From positions 1 through 21,974 of the forward strand of contig JAZNFJ010000105.1 of assembly GCA_045589035.1 (NCBI GenBank): DNA of 21,974 nucleotides, in the 5' to 3' direction. This stretch comes from Avoscillospira sp045589035. Its GTDB lineage: Bacteria; Bacillota; Clostridia; Oscillospirales; Oscillospiraceae. This document shows positions 7,107 to 15,379 of this stretch, piece after piece. How positions within the stretch are numbered: the first letter of the stretch is position 1; each line of letters opens with the position of its first letter. The notes beneath the pieces are model-generated. The model was not told the origin of the DNA. It was given only the letters and a program-made list of their open reading frames with translations, and did not search any database. Made by a program: the position numbers and the translations under genes.

Positions 7107-8251
7107 AACAAATCGTCTGTCTTGCCACTTCGCCGTGGTATCCCATTCCCACCCGAAAACAGCAGGTGATGAGCCGTATCGAGGATGCGGAAATCCTCTA
7201 TTTTGACCCGTCCATTACCTATCTGGCTCCTTTGAAGGACAAGATGGCCCGTCCCAAGCTGAAGGCCTACAAAAATCCCGGCGAGGAGATCAAGCCCGGT
7301 CTGACGGTCTATGCCCTGCCGCCGGTGCTGCCTTTCTTCAATAAATTCCGCTTCATCAATAAACTGAATCAGAAGCGGATCGCCCGCTATGTCCGCAAGC
7401 GCATGGCCCAGCACGGCATGGAAAAGCCTGTTCTGTGGGTCTACAGCCCTGTGACGGCTGACTGTGTGGATCATATTCCCCATAGCGCCTTGGTCTATGA
7501 CTGCGTGGATCGCCATTCTGCCTACGGCGGACTGATGAATCCCCAGTTGGTGGATCAGATGGAACTGGATCTGACAACCAAGTGCGATCAGGTCTTTGCC
7601 ACGGCTGTGGGTCTGGCAGAACGGCTGAAAACTGCCAATGAAAACACGGTTTTCATTCCCAACGGCGCCAATTACGAGCGCTTTGCCCAGGCAGCGGAGG
7701 ATCTGCCCTGTCCCGAGGATATGCAGTCCATTCCCAAGCCTATTTTCGGCTTCGTGGGGGCACTGCAGGAGTGCATTGAGTACGGTTTTCTGGAAGCTGC
7801 CGCTAAGACACATCCTGAATGGAGCTTTGTATTCATCGGCAGAGAAAATCCCGGTGTGGATCTGAGTCATCTTCGTGCCATGGAAAACTGCCATTTCCTC
7901 GGCCTCAAGCCCAATGAGCAGCTGCCTGCCTACATCCGTCAGTTTGATGCCTGTCTGAACCTCTTTGCCTCCGGTGATCTGAGCAAGGATGTGAGCCCTC
8001 TGAAATTCTATGAATATCTGGCAACGGGCAAGCCCATTGTGTCCACCCCTCAGCCGGATCAGGTCCTGCAGTTTGCGCCCATCATCCATGTGGCAGCCAC
8101 GGCAGAGGAATTTTCTGCTTGCCTCGCTGCCTCGCTGGAGGATACCGATCCTGCGCGCACCAAAGCCAGAATGGAAGAGGGCAGAAAGAGCTCCTGGGAT
8201 GCCAGAGTTGCCCAGATGTCCGAAATTCTCAAAGAAAAGAAGATTTTCTGA
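7103..8251 (+). CDS. Glycosyltransferase, TuaH-like (GT-B fold)
   Basis: The 382-residue cytoplasmic glycosyltransferase resembles the teichuronic acid enzyme TuaH. It has LATSPWYPIPTRKQQVM at the N-terminus, VYDCVDRHSAY near residue 135, FIPNGANYERF, FGFVGAL starting the second Rossmann domain, and the donor-binding region VSPLKFYEYLATGKPIVST near residue 297. It begins inside the stop of the CsaB fusion (ATGA overlap) and is the last gene of that operon. By context it adds a sugar to the same wall polymer. The family assignment is secure; the sugar and linkage cannot be read. Confidence 0.88.
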   Translation: MKQIVCLATSPWYPIPTRKQQVMSRIEDAEILYFDPSITYLAPLKDKMARPKLKAYKNPGEEIKPGLTVYALPPVLPFFNKFRFINKLNQKRIARYVRKRMAQHGMEKPVLWVYSPVTADCVDHIPHSALVYDCVDRHSAYGGLMNPQLVDQMELDLTTKCDQVFATAVGLAERLKTANENTVFIPNGANYERFAQAAEDLPCPEDMQSIPKPIFGFVGALQECIEYGFLEAAAKTHPEWSFVFIGRENPGVDLSHLRAMENCHFLGLKPNEQLPAYIRQFDACLNLFASGDLSKDVSPLKFYEYLATGKPIVSTPQPDQVLQFAPIIHVAATAEEFSACLAASLEDTDPARTKARMEEGRKSSWDARVAQMSEILKEKKIF

Positions 8252-8260
8252 TTCTGATGT

Positions 8261-8304
8261 ACATAACAAAGAAGCGCCCTTTTCAGGGCGCTTCTTTGTT
8301 ATGT
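8261..8304. terminator. Long perfect bidirectional terminator hairpin
   Basis: A 20-bp perfect stem (8261-8280 with 8285-8304) and a TTTC loop; the GC core GAAGCGCCCT/AGGGCGCTTC is followed by TTTGTT on both strands. It terminates the glycosyltransferase operon (+) and the lipoprotein gene (-). The stop codon of the lipoprotein gene (8301-8299) lies inside the stem. Confidence 0.92.
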
Positions 8305-9867
8305 TTCTAAAGGAGAAATACTTTGGAACATATTTCCGCCTTGCGTAATTGCGAAATTGGGGGTGGTTTCTTGCGTGGTGGGATGATTCATGCCATCGAA
8401 ATGCGGTTTGCCTTCCGGCAGTTCGGGTCGTTCAGAGGGCTTTTCTCCCTCGGGCGGTGTCATGCCCTCCGGTGGCTGCTTTCCATCAACGGTGTCATTC
8501 TTGAGCGGCTGCTTTCCGTCGGGCGGTTCAGGAGGATTGAAATCATCGGGAGGCTCAAAACCCTCAGGTGGTGTACCGGGCATGCCGGGGCCGCCCCTCA
8601 TACCACCGCTTTGACCTGCCAGCTGCATTCCGTCACACCACAAGGTATAGGTGCCTTCGGTCAAATCCGGACTGCTATAAATCAGAATAGAATAATCATT
8701 GGAGGGAGAATGCTCCATTACTGTTTCGGACTTTTCATTTTTCAAGCTGACTGTCTGTCCGCCATCCTGCTCTTTTGCAAAGGAGAAAACAGCATAATTC
8801 TGTCCGCCATCTTCGATTCGGTCCAGCATATGACCTGTAGCCAGGACGGTTCCGCCGTTGATATGAATGCCCATATCGGAGTCAATACCGGCATCCGCGC
8901 TGTTAGAACAGGCTTCGGCTGCAACCGTACCGCCGTTGATCACCAGCCAACCATTGGAGTCGATGCCGTCGCCTTCACCGGTTTCGCCGGTTACTTGAAT
9001 GGTAAGTGTGCCGTCGTTGACGGTGGTGACGGAAATGCCATCTTCATTGGTGTTGATACCGTCATTTCCGGATTTGATATGGATAATACCGCCGTTGATG
9101 GTCAGGTGCAATTCACTACCCAAACCTTCATTTTTGGCATTGAGATACAGGATGCCGGTATTCTCTTCGCCACCGGTGATGTTCATGGACATTTTGGAAT
9201 AGAATGCGCCATCGTATTTATGCAGCTTTTTGGCATCTTCGACTTCTGTGCCGTCTTCGCTGAGAATAATGCTGTCGGGCTTGTAGATCCTGGCTACGTA
9301 GGAGCCGTTTACTGTGTTGATGGTTCCGTCTGCGATAATCACATTGGCACCGGCTGCGGAAGTATCCACATCCTTGGTTGCCTGTTCGGCATCGGTGGTT
9401 CCGCACTCGTAAACATTGTAGAAGATAATGGCCGGAGCAACATCGCAGGTGATGTCAGCGCCGTTCAGAATCAGAGTCACCACAGCGTTGGGATCGTCTT
9501 TGGCATCCTCTCCCAGATCAACGGCAATCTGCCCCTTGGATAGGGTGCCGGAGATGCTGTAGGTGCCCGGTTGGGTGATATGAACAACCGTGTGAGCAGC
9601 GGCTTCTTCTGCACTGTGTCCATCGGCTTCTGTACCCTCACCATAAGTGAAATCATGGCCGGTTTCATAATAGATGATGTCATGCTCGGTATAGACGGCC
9701 TGCGAATCCGTGGATCCGCTGACCTTAATTCCGGCATCATCCAATTGGATTTCAACAACGTTTGTAATGGGGATGGGTGCTTCCGGTGTTTCGGGTTGTG
9801 CGGTGCTGCAGGCAGTGAAGAGTATGGCCAAAGCGGCAATGGCAGCAAATGCTTTTGTTGGTTTCAT
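8299..9867 (-). CDS. Secreted lipoprotein with carbohydrate-binding beta-helix (Cthe_2159-like)
   Basis: The 522-residue protein starts with a lipoprotein signal: basic MKPTK, a hydrophobic stretch and a lipobox-like FTAC with Cys20. Residue -3 is Phe rather than the usual Leu. The mature part carries beta-helix rungs such as LTINGGIIHIKSGNDGINTN and LVINGGTVAAEAC, typical of the Cthe_2159 carbohydrate-binding family (PF14262-like), whose founder binds cellulose/pectin and has a parallel beta-helix with calcium. From about residue 415 to 495 there is a low-complexity Pro/Gly/Glu-rich tail with repeated PPEG, PEGK and GKQP units, likely a flexible extension. An AGGGTGA ribosome site precedes the ATG. 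It sits beside the wall-polysaccharide locus but has its own transcript. The ligand is unknown. Confidence 0.82.
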   Translation of the reverse strand: MKPTKAFAAIAALAILFTACSTAQPETPEAPIPITNVVEIQLDDAGIKVSGSTDSQAVYTEHDIIYYETGHDFTYGEGTEADGHSAEEAAAHTVVHITQPGTYSISGTLSKGQIAVDLGEDAKDDPNAVVTLILNGADITCDVAPAIIFYNVYECGTTDAEQATKDVDTSAAGANVIIADGTINTVNGSYVARIYKPDSIILSEDGTEVEDAKKLHKYDGAFYSKMSMNITGGEENTGILYLNAKNEGLGSELHLTINGGIIHIKSGNDGINTNEDGISVTTVNDGTLTIQVTGETGEGDGIDSNGWLVINGGTVAAEACSNSADAGIDSDMGIHINGGTVLATGHMLDRIEDGGQNYAVFSFAKEQDGGQTVSLKNEKSETVMEHSPSNDYSILIYSSPDLTEGTYTLWCDGMQLAGQSGGMRGGPGMPGTPPEGFEPPDDFNPPEPPDGKQPLKNDTVDGKQPPEGMTPPEGEKPSERPELPEGKPHFDGMNHPTTQETTPNFAITQGGNMFQSISPLET

Positions 9868-9967
9868 GTTATATCACCCTTTCTGACTTGGATTGTAACA
9901 ACTCCATATTGCAAAGTTTAGAACAATGTGTGAATTATTTGTAACAAGAAGATTTTTTAAGGTCATC

Positions 9968-9999
9968 TTGACACAAAGCCTGCCCAATGCTAATATAAT
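9968..9999 (+). promoter_or_regulatory. Promoter of the T-box-cysE-cysS transcript
   Basis: A perfect -35 TTGACA (9968-9973) is followed by TAATATAATA. Either TAATAT (9991-9996, spacer 17) or TATAAT (9994-9999, spacer 20) is the -10; the first has the better spacing. Confidence 0.7.
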
Positions 10000-10004
10000 A
10001 AAGT

Positions 10005-10225
10005 AATTTCATATCGCGTGGATCGAAAAGAGTACCGTCACAGGCATCCTGCAGAGAGCCTCCGTCACCGGCTGCAAGCGGAGGCAGGTCAGCCGATGGG
10101 AAAGTGCGTTCGGGAGCGAGGGGAGACCCCGTTGGCCGCGTCAAGGCTATGAGCGATAAATCAGAGTGGAACCGCGAGTTTTTACGACCCGCCTCTTGAT
10201 ACTTTCAAGGGGCGGGCTTTTTGTT
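10005..10225 (+). ncRNA. T-box leader, predicted tRNA-Cys specific
   Basis: A T-box riboswitch that reads uncharged tRNA and controls cysE-cysS. The diagnostic T-box AGAGTGGAACCGCG is at 10163-10176. A specifier-loop-like GGGAAAGTGCG has UGC (Cys codon) at 10105-10107, and a GAAAAGAGTACC segment at 10025-10036 fits the 5' side of stem I. The antiterminator bulge reads UGGA; its last base A would pair with discriminator U73, which tRNA-Cys carries. A rho-independent terminator follows at 10188-10222. Downstream genes make and charge cysteine, consistent with the specifier. The exact 5' end and the specifier register are inferred, not folded. Confidence 0.88.
10188..10222 (+). terminator. Regulatory terminator of the T-box
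   Basis: Stem CCCGCCTCTTGA (10188-10199) pairs with TCAAGGGGCGGG (10205-10216) with one G-U pair, followed by CTTTTT. It is the off-state structure and ends only 6 bp before the cysE ribosome binding site. Confidence 0.9.
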
Positions 10226-10238
10226 TTGGAGGGAAGCT

Positions 10239-10859
10239 ATGCATATTCTGGAGGATATCCGTGCATACAAAAGAAACGATCCGGCTGCCAAAAGCGGTTT
10301 GGAGATCCTTCTTTTATACAACGGTCTGCATGCCACCATCAGCTACCGGATTGCCCATTGGCTGCATATCCATAAATGCCGCTTTTTGGCCAGATGGATC
10401 AGCCAGACTTCCAAGTTCTTTACGGGCATTGAGATTCATCCCGGTGCCACCATCGGCAGAAGGTTGGTCATTGACCATGGCACCGGCATTGTCATCGGTG
10501 AGACTGCCGAGATCGGCGATGACTGCCTGCTCTATCAGAATGTCACCCTAGGCGGTACCGGTAAGGATGTGGGCAAGCGCCATCCCACTTTGGGTAACAA
10601 CGTCATGGTGGGCAGCGGTGCCAAAGTCCTTGGTCCTTTCAAGGTTGGCGATAATGCCCGCATTGCCGCCAACTCCGTGGTGCTTCGGGAAGTGCCCGAG
10701 GGTGCTACGGTGGTCGGTGTTCCCGGCCGGGTGGTCAGACTCAGCGGTGAAAAGCTGGACCATATCCACACCCCCGACCCGGTTATGCTGGAAATTGAAC
10801 AGCTGCGTTTGCAGATCATGGATCTGGAAGCAAGGCTGGATGCCATAGATAATAAATAA
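10239..10859 (+). CDS. cysE: Serine O-acetyltransferase
   Basis: The 206-residue enzyme makes O-acetylserine from serine and acetyl-CoA, the first step of cysteine synthesis. It has a helical N-terminal part (MHILEDIRAYKRNDPAAKSGLEILLLYNGLHA) and a left-handed beta-helix of hexapeptide repeats (IHPGATIGRRLVIDHGTG, IGDDCLLYQNVTLGG, HPTLGNNVMVGSGAKVLGP). The catalytic Asp-His pair is D79-H80 in DHGTGIVIGET. The length matches the short EpsC type. The ATG at 10239 is chosen because GGAGG is 6 nt upstream; an in-frame TTG at 10221 lies in the terminator T-run. It is controlled by the T-box and is followed 16 bp later by cysS, the arrangement known from Bacillus. Confidence 0.95.
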   Translation: MHILEDIRAYKRNDPAAKSGLEILLLYNGLHATISYRIAHWLHIHKCRFLARWISQTSKFFTGIEIHPGATIGRRLVIDHGTGIVIGETAEIGDDCLLYQNVTLGGTGKDVGKRHPTLGNNVMVGSGAKVLGPFKVGDNARIAANSVVLREVPEGATVVGVPGRVVRLSGEKLDHIHTPDPVMLEIEQLRLQIMDLEARLDAIDNK

Positions 10860-10875
10860 CACAGGAGGTAACAAC

Positions 10876-12324
10876 ATGTATTTGTATAACTCTGCTACGA
10901 GAAAAAAGGAAGAATTTATCCCCAATAACCCCGATCTTGTCAAGATGTATACCTGTGGCCCCACGGTCTATCACTTTGCCCATATTGGTAATCTGCGCTC
11001 CTACATTATGGAGGATGTGCTGGAAAAGACTCTGCGCTATGTGGGTTACAATGTCAAGCGCGTTATGAACATCACCGATGTGGGTCATCTGGCTTCCGAT
11101 GCCGATACCGGCGAGGATAAGATGCTCAAGGGTGCCAAGCGGGAAAATAAGACCGTCATGGAGATTGCTCAGTTCTATACCGATGCTTTCTTCTCTGACT
11201 GCCGGAAGCTGAACATCAAGCGTCCCGATGTGGTGGAGCCTGCTACCAACTGCATAGGTGAGTATATCAAGATCATTTCCACCCTGCTGGAAAAGGGCTT
11301 TGCCTATGAAGCCGGCGGCAATATCTAATTTGTTGCCTCCAAGCTCGACCGCTACTATATCTTCAACGATCACGACGAGGAAGATCTGGCCGTTGGTGTC
11401 CGCGATGGCGTGGAAGAGGATACCAATAAGCGCAACAAGAACGACTTCGTTCTGTGGTTCACCAAGTCCAAGTTTGAAGATCAGGCTCTGAAGTGGGACT
11501 CCCCCTGGGGTGTTGGCTATCCCGGCTGGCACATCGAATGCTCCGGTATTTCCATGAAGCATCTGGGTGACGATCTGGATATCCATTGCGGCGGCATCGA
11601 CAATGCCTTCCCTCATCACACCAATGAGATCGCCCAGTCCGAAAGCTTCCTGGGTCACAAGTGGTGCAACTACTGGATGCACGTCCATCACCTGAACACC
11701 AACTCCGGCAAGATGTCCAAGTCCAAGGGCGAGTTCCTGACCGTCAGCCTGCTGGAGAGCAAGGGCTATGATCCGCTGGCATATCGCCTGTTCTGCCTCC
11801 AGAGCCACTACCGCAAGAATTTGGTGTTCTCCTATGAGAATCTGGATAATGCTGTGGTCACCTACGGCAAGATGGTCCAGAAGATTGCCGCGCTGAAGCC
11901 CAGCGATGCACCCATCGATCAGGCTGCCTTTGATGCCATGAAGGAGAAGTTCGTCACGGCTCTGCGCAATGATCTGAACACCTCTCTGGCCATCACCGCG
12001 GTCTATGATGCGCTGAAGTACAAGACCGACGATCAGACCAAGCTGGCGGTTCTGGCTGATTTTGACTATGTCCTGGGTCTGAACCTCATGGAAAAGGCAG
12101 AGCAGAAGCGCAAGGAAATGGCTGCTGCACCCAAGGCAGGCGAGTTCACCGTCATCAGCGAAAGCGGCGAAGTGGATGAAGCTGTGGAAAATCTCATCCG
12201 CACCCGTCAGGATGCCAAGAAGGCAAAGAACTTTGCCGAAGCTGACCGCATCCGTGATGAACTGAAAGCTATGGGTATCGAGGTCACCGATGTGGCCGGC
12301 GGTGCCAAGTGGAAGCGCATCTAA
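10876..12324 (+). pseudogene. cysS: Cysteinyl-tRNA synthetase with an in-frame stop codon
   Basis: The frame encodes a full class I CysRS of 482 codons, broken only by TAA at 11326-11328 (codon 151) in the context GNI-stop-FVASKLDRYY. Relatives have Tyr there (GNIYF/GDVYF type), so one base change from TAT or TAC explains it. Before the stop are the zinc-ligand CGPTVYHFAHIGNLRSY with the HIGH-like HIGN signature. After it are GYPGWHIECSGIS (zinc Cys), HHTNEIAQSE (zinc His/Glu), the KMSKSKG loop near residue 280 and the C-terminal anticodon-binding helices. AGGAGG lies before the ATG and the T-box controls it. The frame is otherwise intact on both sides, so the change is very recent, a sequencing or assembly error, or read through. 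Without Tyr insertion, only a 150-residue fragment would be made. Confidence 0.9.
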
Positions 12325-12333
12325 AAACTTCAG

Positions 12334-12361
12334 AAAAAGCCGCCTTTGGGCGGCTTTTTTT
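12334..12361 (+). terminator. Terminator of the cysE-cysS operon
   Basis: Hairpin GCCGCC-TTTG-GGCGGC (12339-12354) with an A-run before it and seven T after it, 10 bp downstream of the cysS stop. Confidence 0.92.
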
Positions 12362-12362
12362 G

Positions 12363-12392
12363 TTGTGGGCAGTGGTCTTTCTGTGGTATAAT
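12363..12392 (+). promoter_or_regulatory. Promoter of polA-rimI-tsaD
   Basis: TTGTGG (12363-12368), an 18-bp spacer, then an extended -10 TGGTATAAT with TATAAT at 12387-12392. It lies 28 bp before the polA ATG and starts directly after the cysS terminator. Confidence 0.7.
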
Positions 12393-12420
12393 AACAAAAT
12401 ACAGAAAGGGTGATCCTTGT

Positions 12421-14937
12421 ATGAAACTGATGATTTTAGATGGCAACAGCATCATTAACCGTGCGTTTTATGGCATCCGTCCTCTGACTACCAAGGACGG
12501 GCTGTTTACCAATGCCATTTTTGGATTTTTGAATATTCTTCATAAGCTGGAGCAGGAGGAAAAGCCCGATGCTCTGTGTGTGGCTTTTGACCTTCATGGG
12601 CCTACCTTCCGCCATTTGCAGTATGACGGCTATAAGGCCACCCGTCATGGTATGCCGGAAGAGCTTGCTATGCAGATGCCTGTGATGAAGCAGGTGCTCA
12701 CTGCCATGAACATTCCCATCTATGAATGTCAGGGCTGGGAAGCGGACGATGTGATCGGTACGGTCAGCCGCATCTGCTGCGAACAGGGCTGGAAATGCAC
12801 CGTCATCACCGGTGACCGGGACAGCCTGCAGCTGGTCAACGACTGCGTGTCTGTCAAACTGGTGACCACCAAATCCGGTCAGACCACCACGACCCTCTAT
12901 ACCCCGGAGCAGTTCCGGCAGGACTACGGCTTTGAACCCAAGACTCTCATCGACCTGAAAGCCCTTATGGGTGACAGCTCCGATAATATCCCCGGTGTGG
13001 CAGGCGTGGGCCCCAAGACTGCTACGGATCTGCTTCTGAAATTCGCCTCTCTGGACGGTGTCTATGAGAATATCGAAAGTGATAAAATTAAGGACAATCT
13101 GCGCAATAAACTGAAAACCGGCGAAGAAAGTGCCCGCCTGTCCTACGATCTGGCCACCATCCGCTGTGAAGCACCTATCGAATTTTCCCCGGAAGATGCG
13201 CTTTGTCAGCCGATCAACAAAGAAGAACTGAAAGCCTTGTTCCTGCGGCTGGAGTTTTTGAAACTCATGGACCGCTATGGGCTCAATACGCCTTCGGCAG
13301 AGCCTGTTTGCAAAGAGTCAACGGTGACGGCCTGTGCCTGCCTGCCCGATGCCGGCACCGCCTTTGCTGCGGTATTTTCTGCCGATGGCAAGCAGGCTGC
13401 CGTGGCTTGGGAAAAGGGTGTCTGCCTGACGGATGAAGCCTGCCTGAAGCCTCTGTGGGAAGCAGATGCTCACAAAATCTGTGCCGACTGGAAAAATCTC
13501 CGGGGCAATCTGCTGGACAAGGGTTGGAAGTGTGAAGAAACACCCTTTGATGTGTCTTTGGCGGCCTATGTTCTTGACCCCTCGCAAGGCGATTATTCTG
13601 TGCCCAAACTGGCTGCCGGTTATCTCAATCAGACCATCGCCGAAGGCGATTTGGCAGCAGAAGCAGCTGTTGTTTATGCCCTCTATCCCATTTTGGAAGA
13701 GAAACTGCGGCAGCAGAGCATGGATCGGCTGTATTATGAGATCGAACTGCCCCTTTGTGCCGTCCTTTCCGATATGGAGCGCACCGGCATTACCGTTGAC
13801 CGTATGGCACTCATGTCTTTCAGCTCCATGCTGAATGGCCGCATTGCGGAAACCCAGAATACCATCTACGAATTGGCAGGAGGGGAGTTCAATATCCTTT
13901 CTCCCAAGCAGCTGGGTGAGATTCTCTTTGAGAAATTGGGTTTGCCCCCGGTCAAAAAGACCAAAACAGGCTATTCTACCAATGCGGAAGTGCTGGAAAA
14001 ACTCCGACCCATGCATCCCATTGTGGATGCGGTACTGGAGTACCGGATGCTTACCAAGCTGTCCTCCACCTATGCCGAAGGTCTGCTGAAGGTCATTGGA
14101 GAAGACGAGCGAATCCACACCACCTTCCAGAATATGGTCACCAACACCGGACGCCTGTCCTCTACAGATCCCAATCTGCAGAACATTCCCGTCCGCCGGG
14201 AACTGGGCAGTGAAATTCGCAAAATGTTTGTGGCAGGAGATGGCTGCGTGCTGGTGGATGCAGATTATAGTCAGATCGAACTGCGTGTCCTTGCGCATAT
14301 CGCCCATGATGAGGTCATGTGCGAAGCCTTCAAAACCGGTGAGGACATCCATTCCGTGACGGCTTCTCAGGTGTTCAAGGTGCCTCTGGAAGAAGTGACT
14401 TCCGATATGCGGCGCAATGCTAAGGCGGTTAACTTTGGCATTGTATACGGTATTTCCGCCTGGTCCCTCAGTCAGGATATTGGCGTATTCCCGGAAGAAG
14501 CCAAGGCCTATATGAATGCCTATCTGGATCACTACAGCGGTGTTCGGGCTTATATGAAGGATATCGTGGAGCAGGCGAAGGAAATGGGCTTTGTATCCAC
14601 CCTTTACGGCCGCAGACGGTATCTGCCGGAACTGAAGAGCAGTAATTTCAATCTCCGTTCCTTTGGGGAGCGGGTGGCATTGAACACACCCATCCAGGGT
14701 ACGGCTGCAGATATTATCAAGTTGGCCATGATCCGCGTGGACAAGGCATTGAAGCAGAAAAAGCTGAAGGCCCGTCTGCTTCTGCAGGTTCACGATGAAC
14801 TGATCGTGGAATGTCCCATGGCGGAGGCTAAGACCGTCAGGGAAATCCTCGAAAAAGAAATGCAGCAGGTAGCGGATTTGGATGTGCCGCTGCTGGTAGA
14901 GGCGAAACAGGGGGCAAGCTGGTATGAAGCAAAATGA
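12421..14937 (+). CDS. polA: DNA polymerase I
   Basis: The 838-residue enzyme removes RNA primers and fills gaps in Okazaki fragments and repair patches. The N-terminal 5' nuclease domain (about 1-280) has LDGNSIINRAFYGI, CQGWEADDVIGT, VITGDRDSLQLV and GDSSDNIPGVAGVGPKTA. The middle domain (about 300-460) corresponds to the 3'-5' exonuclease, but the DxE motif is absent, so proofreading is probably lost, as in many Firmicutes. The polymerase domain has motif A DYSQIELR (near 615), motif B RRNAKAVNFGIVYG (near 664) and motif C VHDE (near 790). The ATG at 12421 (MKLMILDGNS) fits the family start and has an AGGGTGA site; an in-frame upstream extension lies in the terminator. Its end overlaps rimI by 14 bp. 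Confidence 0.97.
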   Translation: MKLMILDGNSIINRAFYGIRPLTTKDGLFTNAIFGFLNILHKLEQEEKPDALCVAFDLHGPTFRHLQYDGYKATRHGMPEELAMQMPVMKQVLTAMNIPIYECQGWEADDVIGTVSRICCEQGWKCTVITGDRDSLQLVNDCVSVKLVTTKSGQTTTTLYTPEQFRQDYGFEPKTLIDLKALMGDSSDNIPGVAGVGPKTATDLLLKFASLDGVYENIESDKIKDNLRNKLKTGEESARLSYDLATIRCEAPIEFSPEDALCQPINKEELKALFLRLEFLKLMDRYGLNTPSAEPVCKESTVTACACLPDAGTAFAAVFSADGKQAAVAWEKGVCLTDEACLKPLWEADAHKICADWKNLRGNLLDKGWKCEETPFDVSLAAYVLDPSQGDYSVPKLAAGYLNQTIAEGDLAAEAAVVYALYPILEEKLRQQSMDRLYYEIELPLCAVLSDMERTGITVDRMALMSFSSMLNGRIAETQNTIYELAGGEFNILSPKQLGEILFEKLGLPPVKKTKTGYSTNAEVLEKLRPMHPIVDAVLEYRMLTKLSSTYAEGLLKVIGEDERIHTTFQNMVTNTGRLSSTDPNLQNIPVRRELGSEIRKMFVAGDGCVLVDADYSQIELRVLAHIAHDEVMCEAFKTGEDIHSVTASQVFKVPLEEVTSDMRRNAKAVNFGIVYGISAWSLSQDIGVFPEEAKAYMNAYLDHYSGVRAYMKDIVEQAKEMGFVSTLYGRRRYLPELKSSNFNLRSFGERVALNTPIQGTAADIIKLAMIRVDKALKQKKLKARLLLQVHDELIVECPMAEAKTVREILEKEMQQVADLDVPLLVEAKQGASWYEAK

Positions 14938-15379
14938 GTTTGTGATCGTCCCCATGGAAGAATGCCATGTGCCTGCCATTGCGGAGTTGGAAACTGTCTG
15001 TTTCAACGATCCGTGGCCGGATCAGAGCATCCGCAGCGAACTGACCAACCCGTTGAGCCTGTGGCTGGTGGCGCTGGAAGAAGACAAGGTCATCGGTTAT
15101 GTGGGCAGCCAGACGGTGCTGGGTGAATCCGATGTGATGAATACGGCGGTTGCGCCGGCGCATCGGAGAAAAGGTCTGGCACGGGCACTGTTTCTGGAAC
15201 TGGAGAGCCTTCTGAAAGCGAAGAAGGTCCATAGCCTGACCTTGGAGGTTCGTGCTTCCAATGAAGCTGCGCAGGCCCTTTACGAAGGTCTGGGCTATAT
15301 ACAGGTGGGTCGCAGACCCAACTATTACCGAAATCCCAAAGAGGATGCGCTGATCCTCAGAAAGGAATGGGAAGTATGA
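14924..15379 (+). CDS. rimI: Ribosomal protein S18-alanine N-acetyltransferase
   Basis: The 151-residue GNAT enzyme acetylates the N-terminal alanine of ribosomal protein S18. The acetyl-CoA loop is RRKGLAR (near residue 83), followed by LEVRASNEAAQALYEGLGY and the RimI-typical C-terminus RPNYYRNPKEDALILRKEW. It starts 14 bp inside polA and its TGA overlaps the tsaD ATG (ATGA), so it is coupled to both. In Firmicutes rimI is usually with tsaB/tsaD, which supports the name; here tsaB and tsaE are not adjacent. Family is certain; the exact substrate follows from similarity and context. Confidence 0.93.
   Translation: MKQNEFVIVPMEECHVPAIAELETVCFNDPWPDQSIRSELTNPLSLWLVALEEDKVIGYVGSQTVLGESDVMNTAVAPAHRRKGLARALFLELESLLKAKKVHSLTLEVRASNEAAQALYEGLGYIQVGRRPNYYRNPKEDALILRKEWEV

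Noticed and set aside
11326..11328. Programmed recoding (selenocysteine or pyrrolysine) in cysS
   Set aside because: The codon is TAA, not TGA or TAG, it sits at an ordinary Tyr position away from the active site, and no special hairpin was noticed after it.
13318..15006. Long - strand frame of 562 codons inside polA
   Set aside because: It lies opposite conserved polA motifs, with no family resemblance and no ribosome site.
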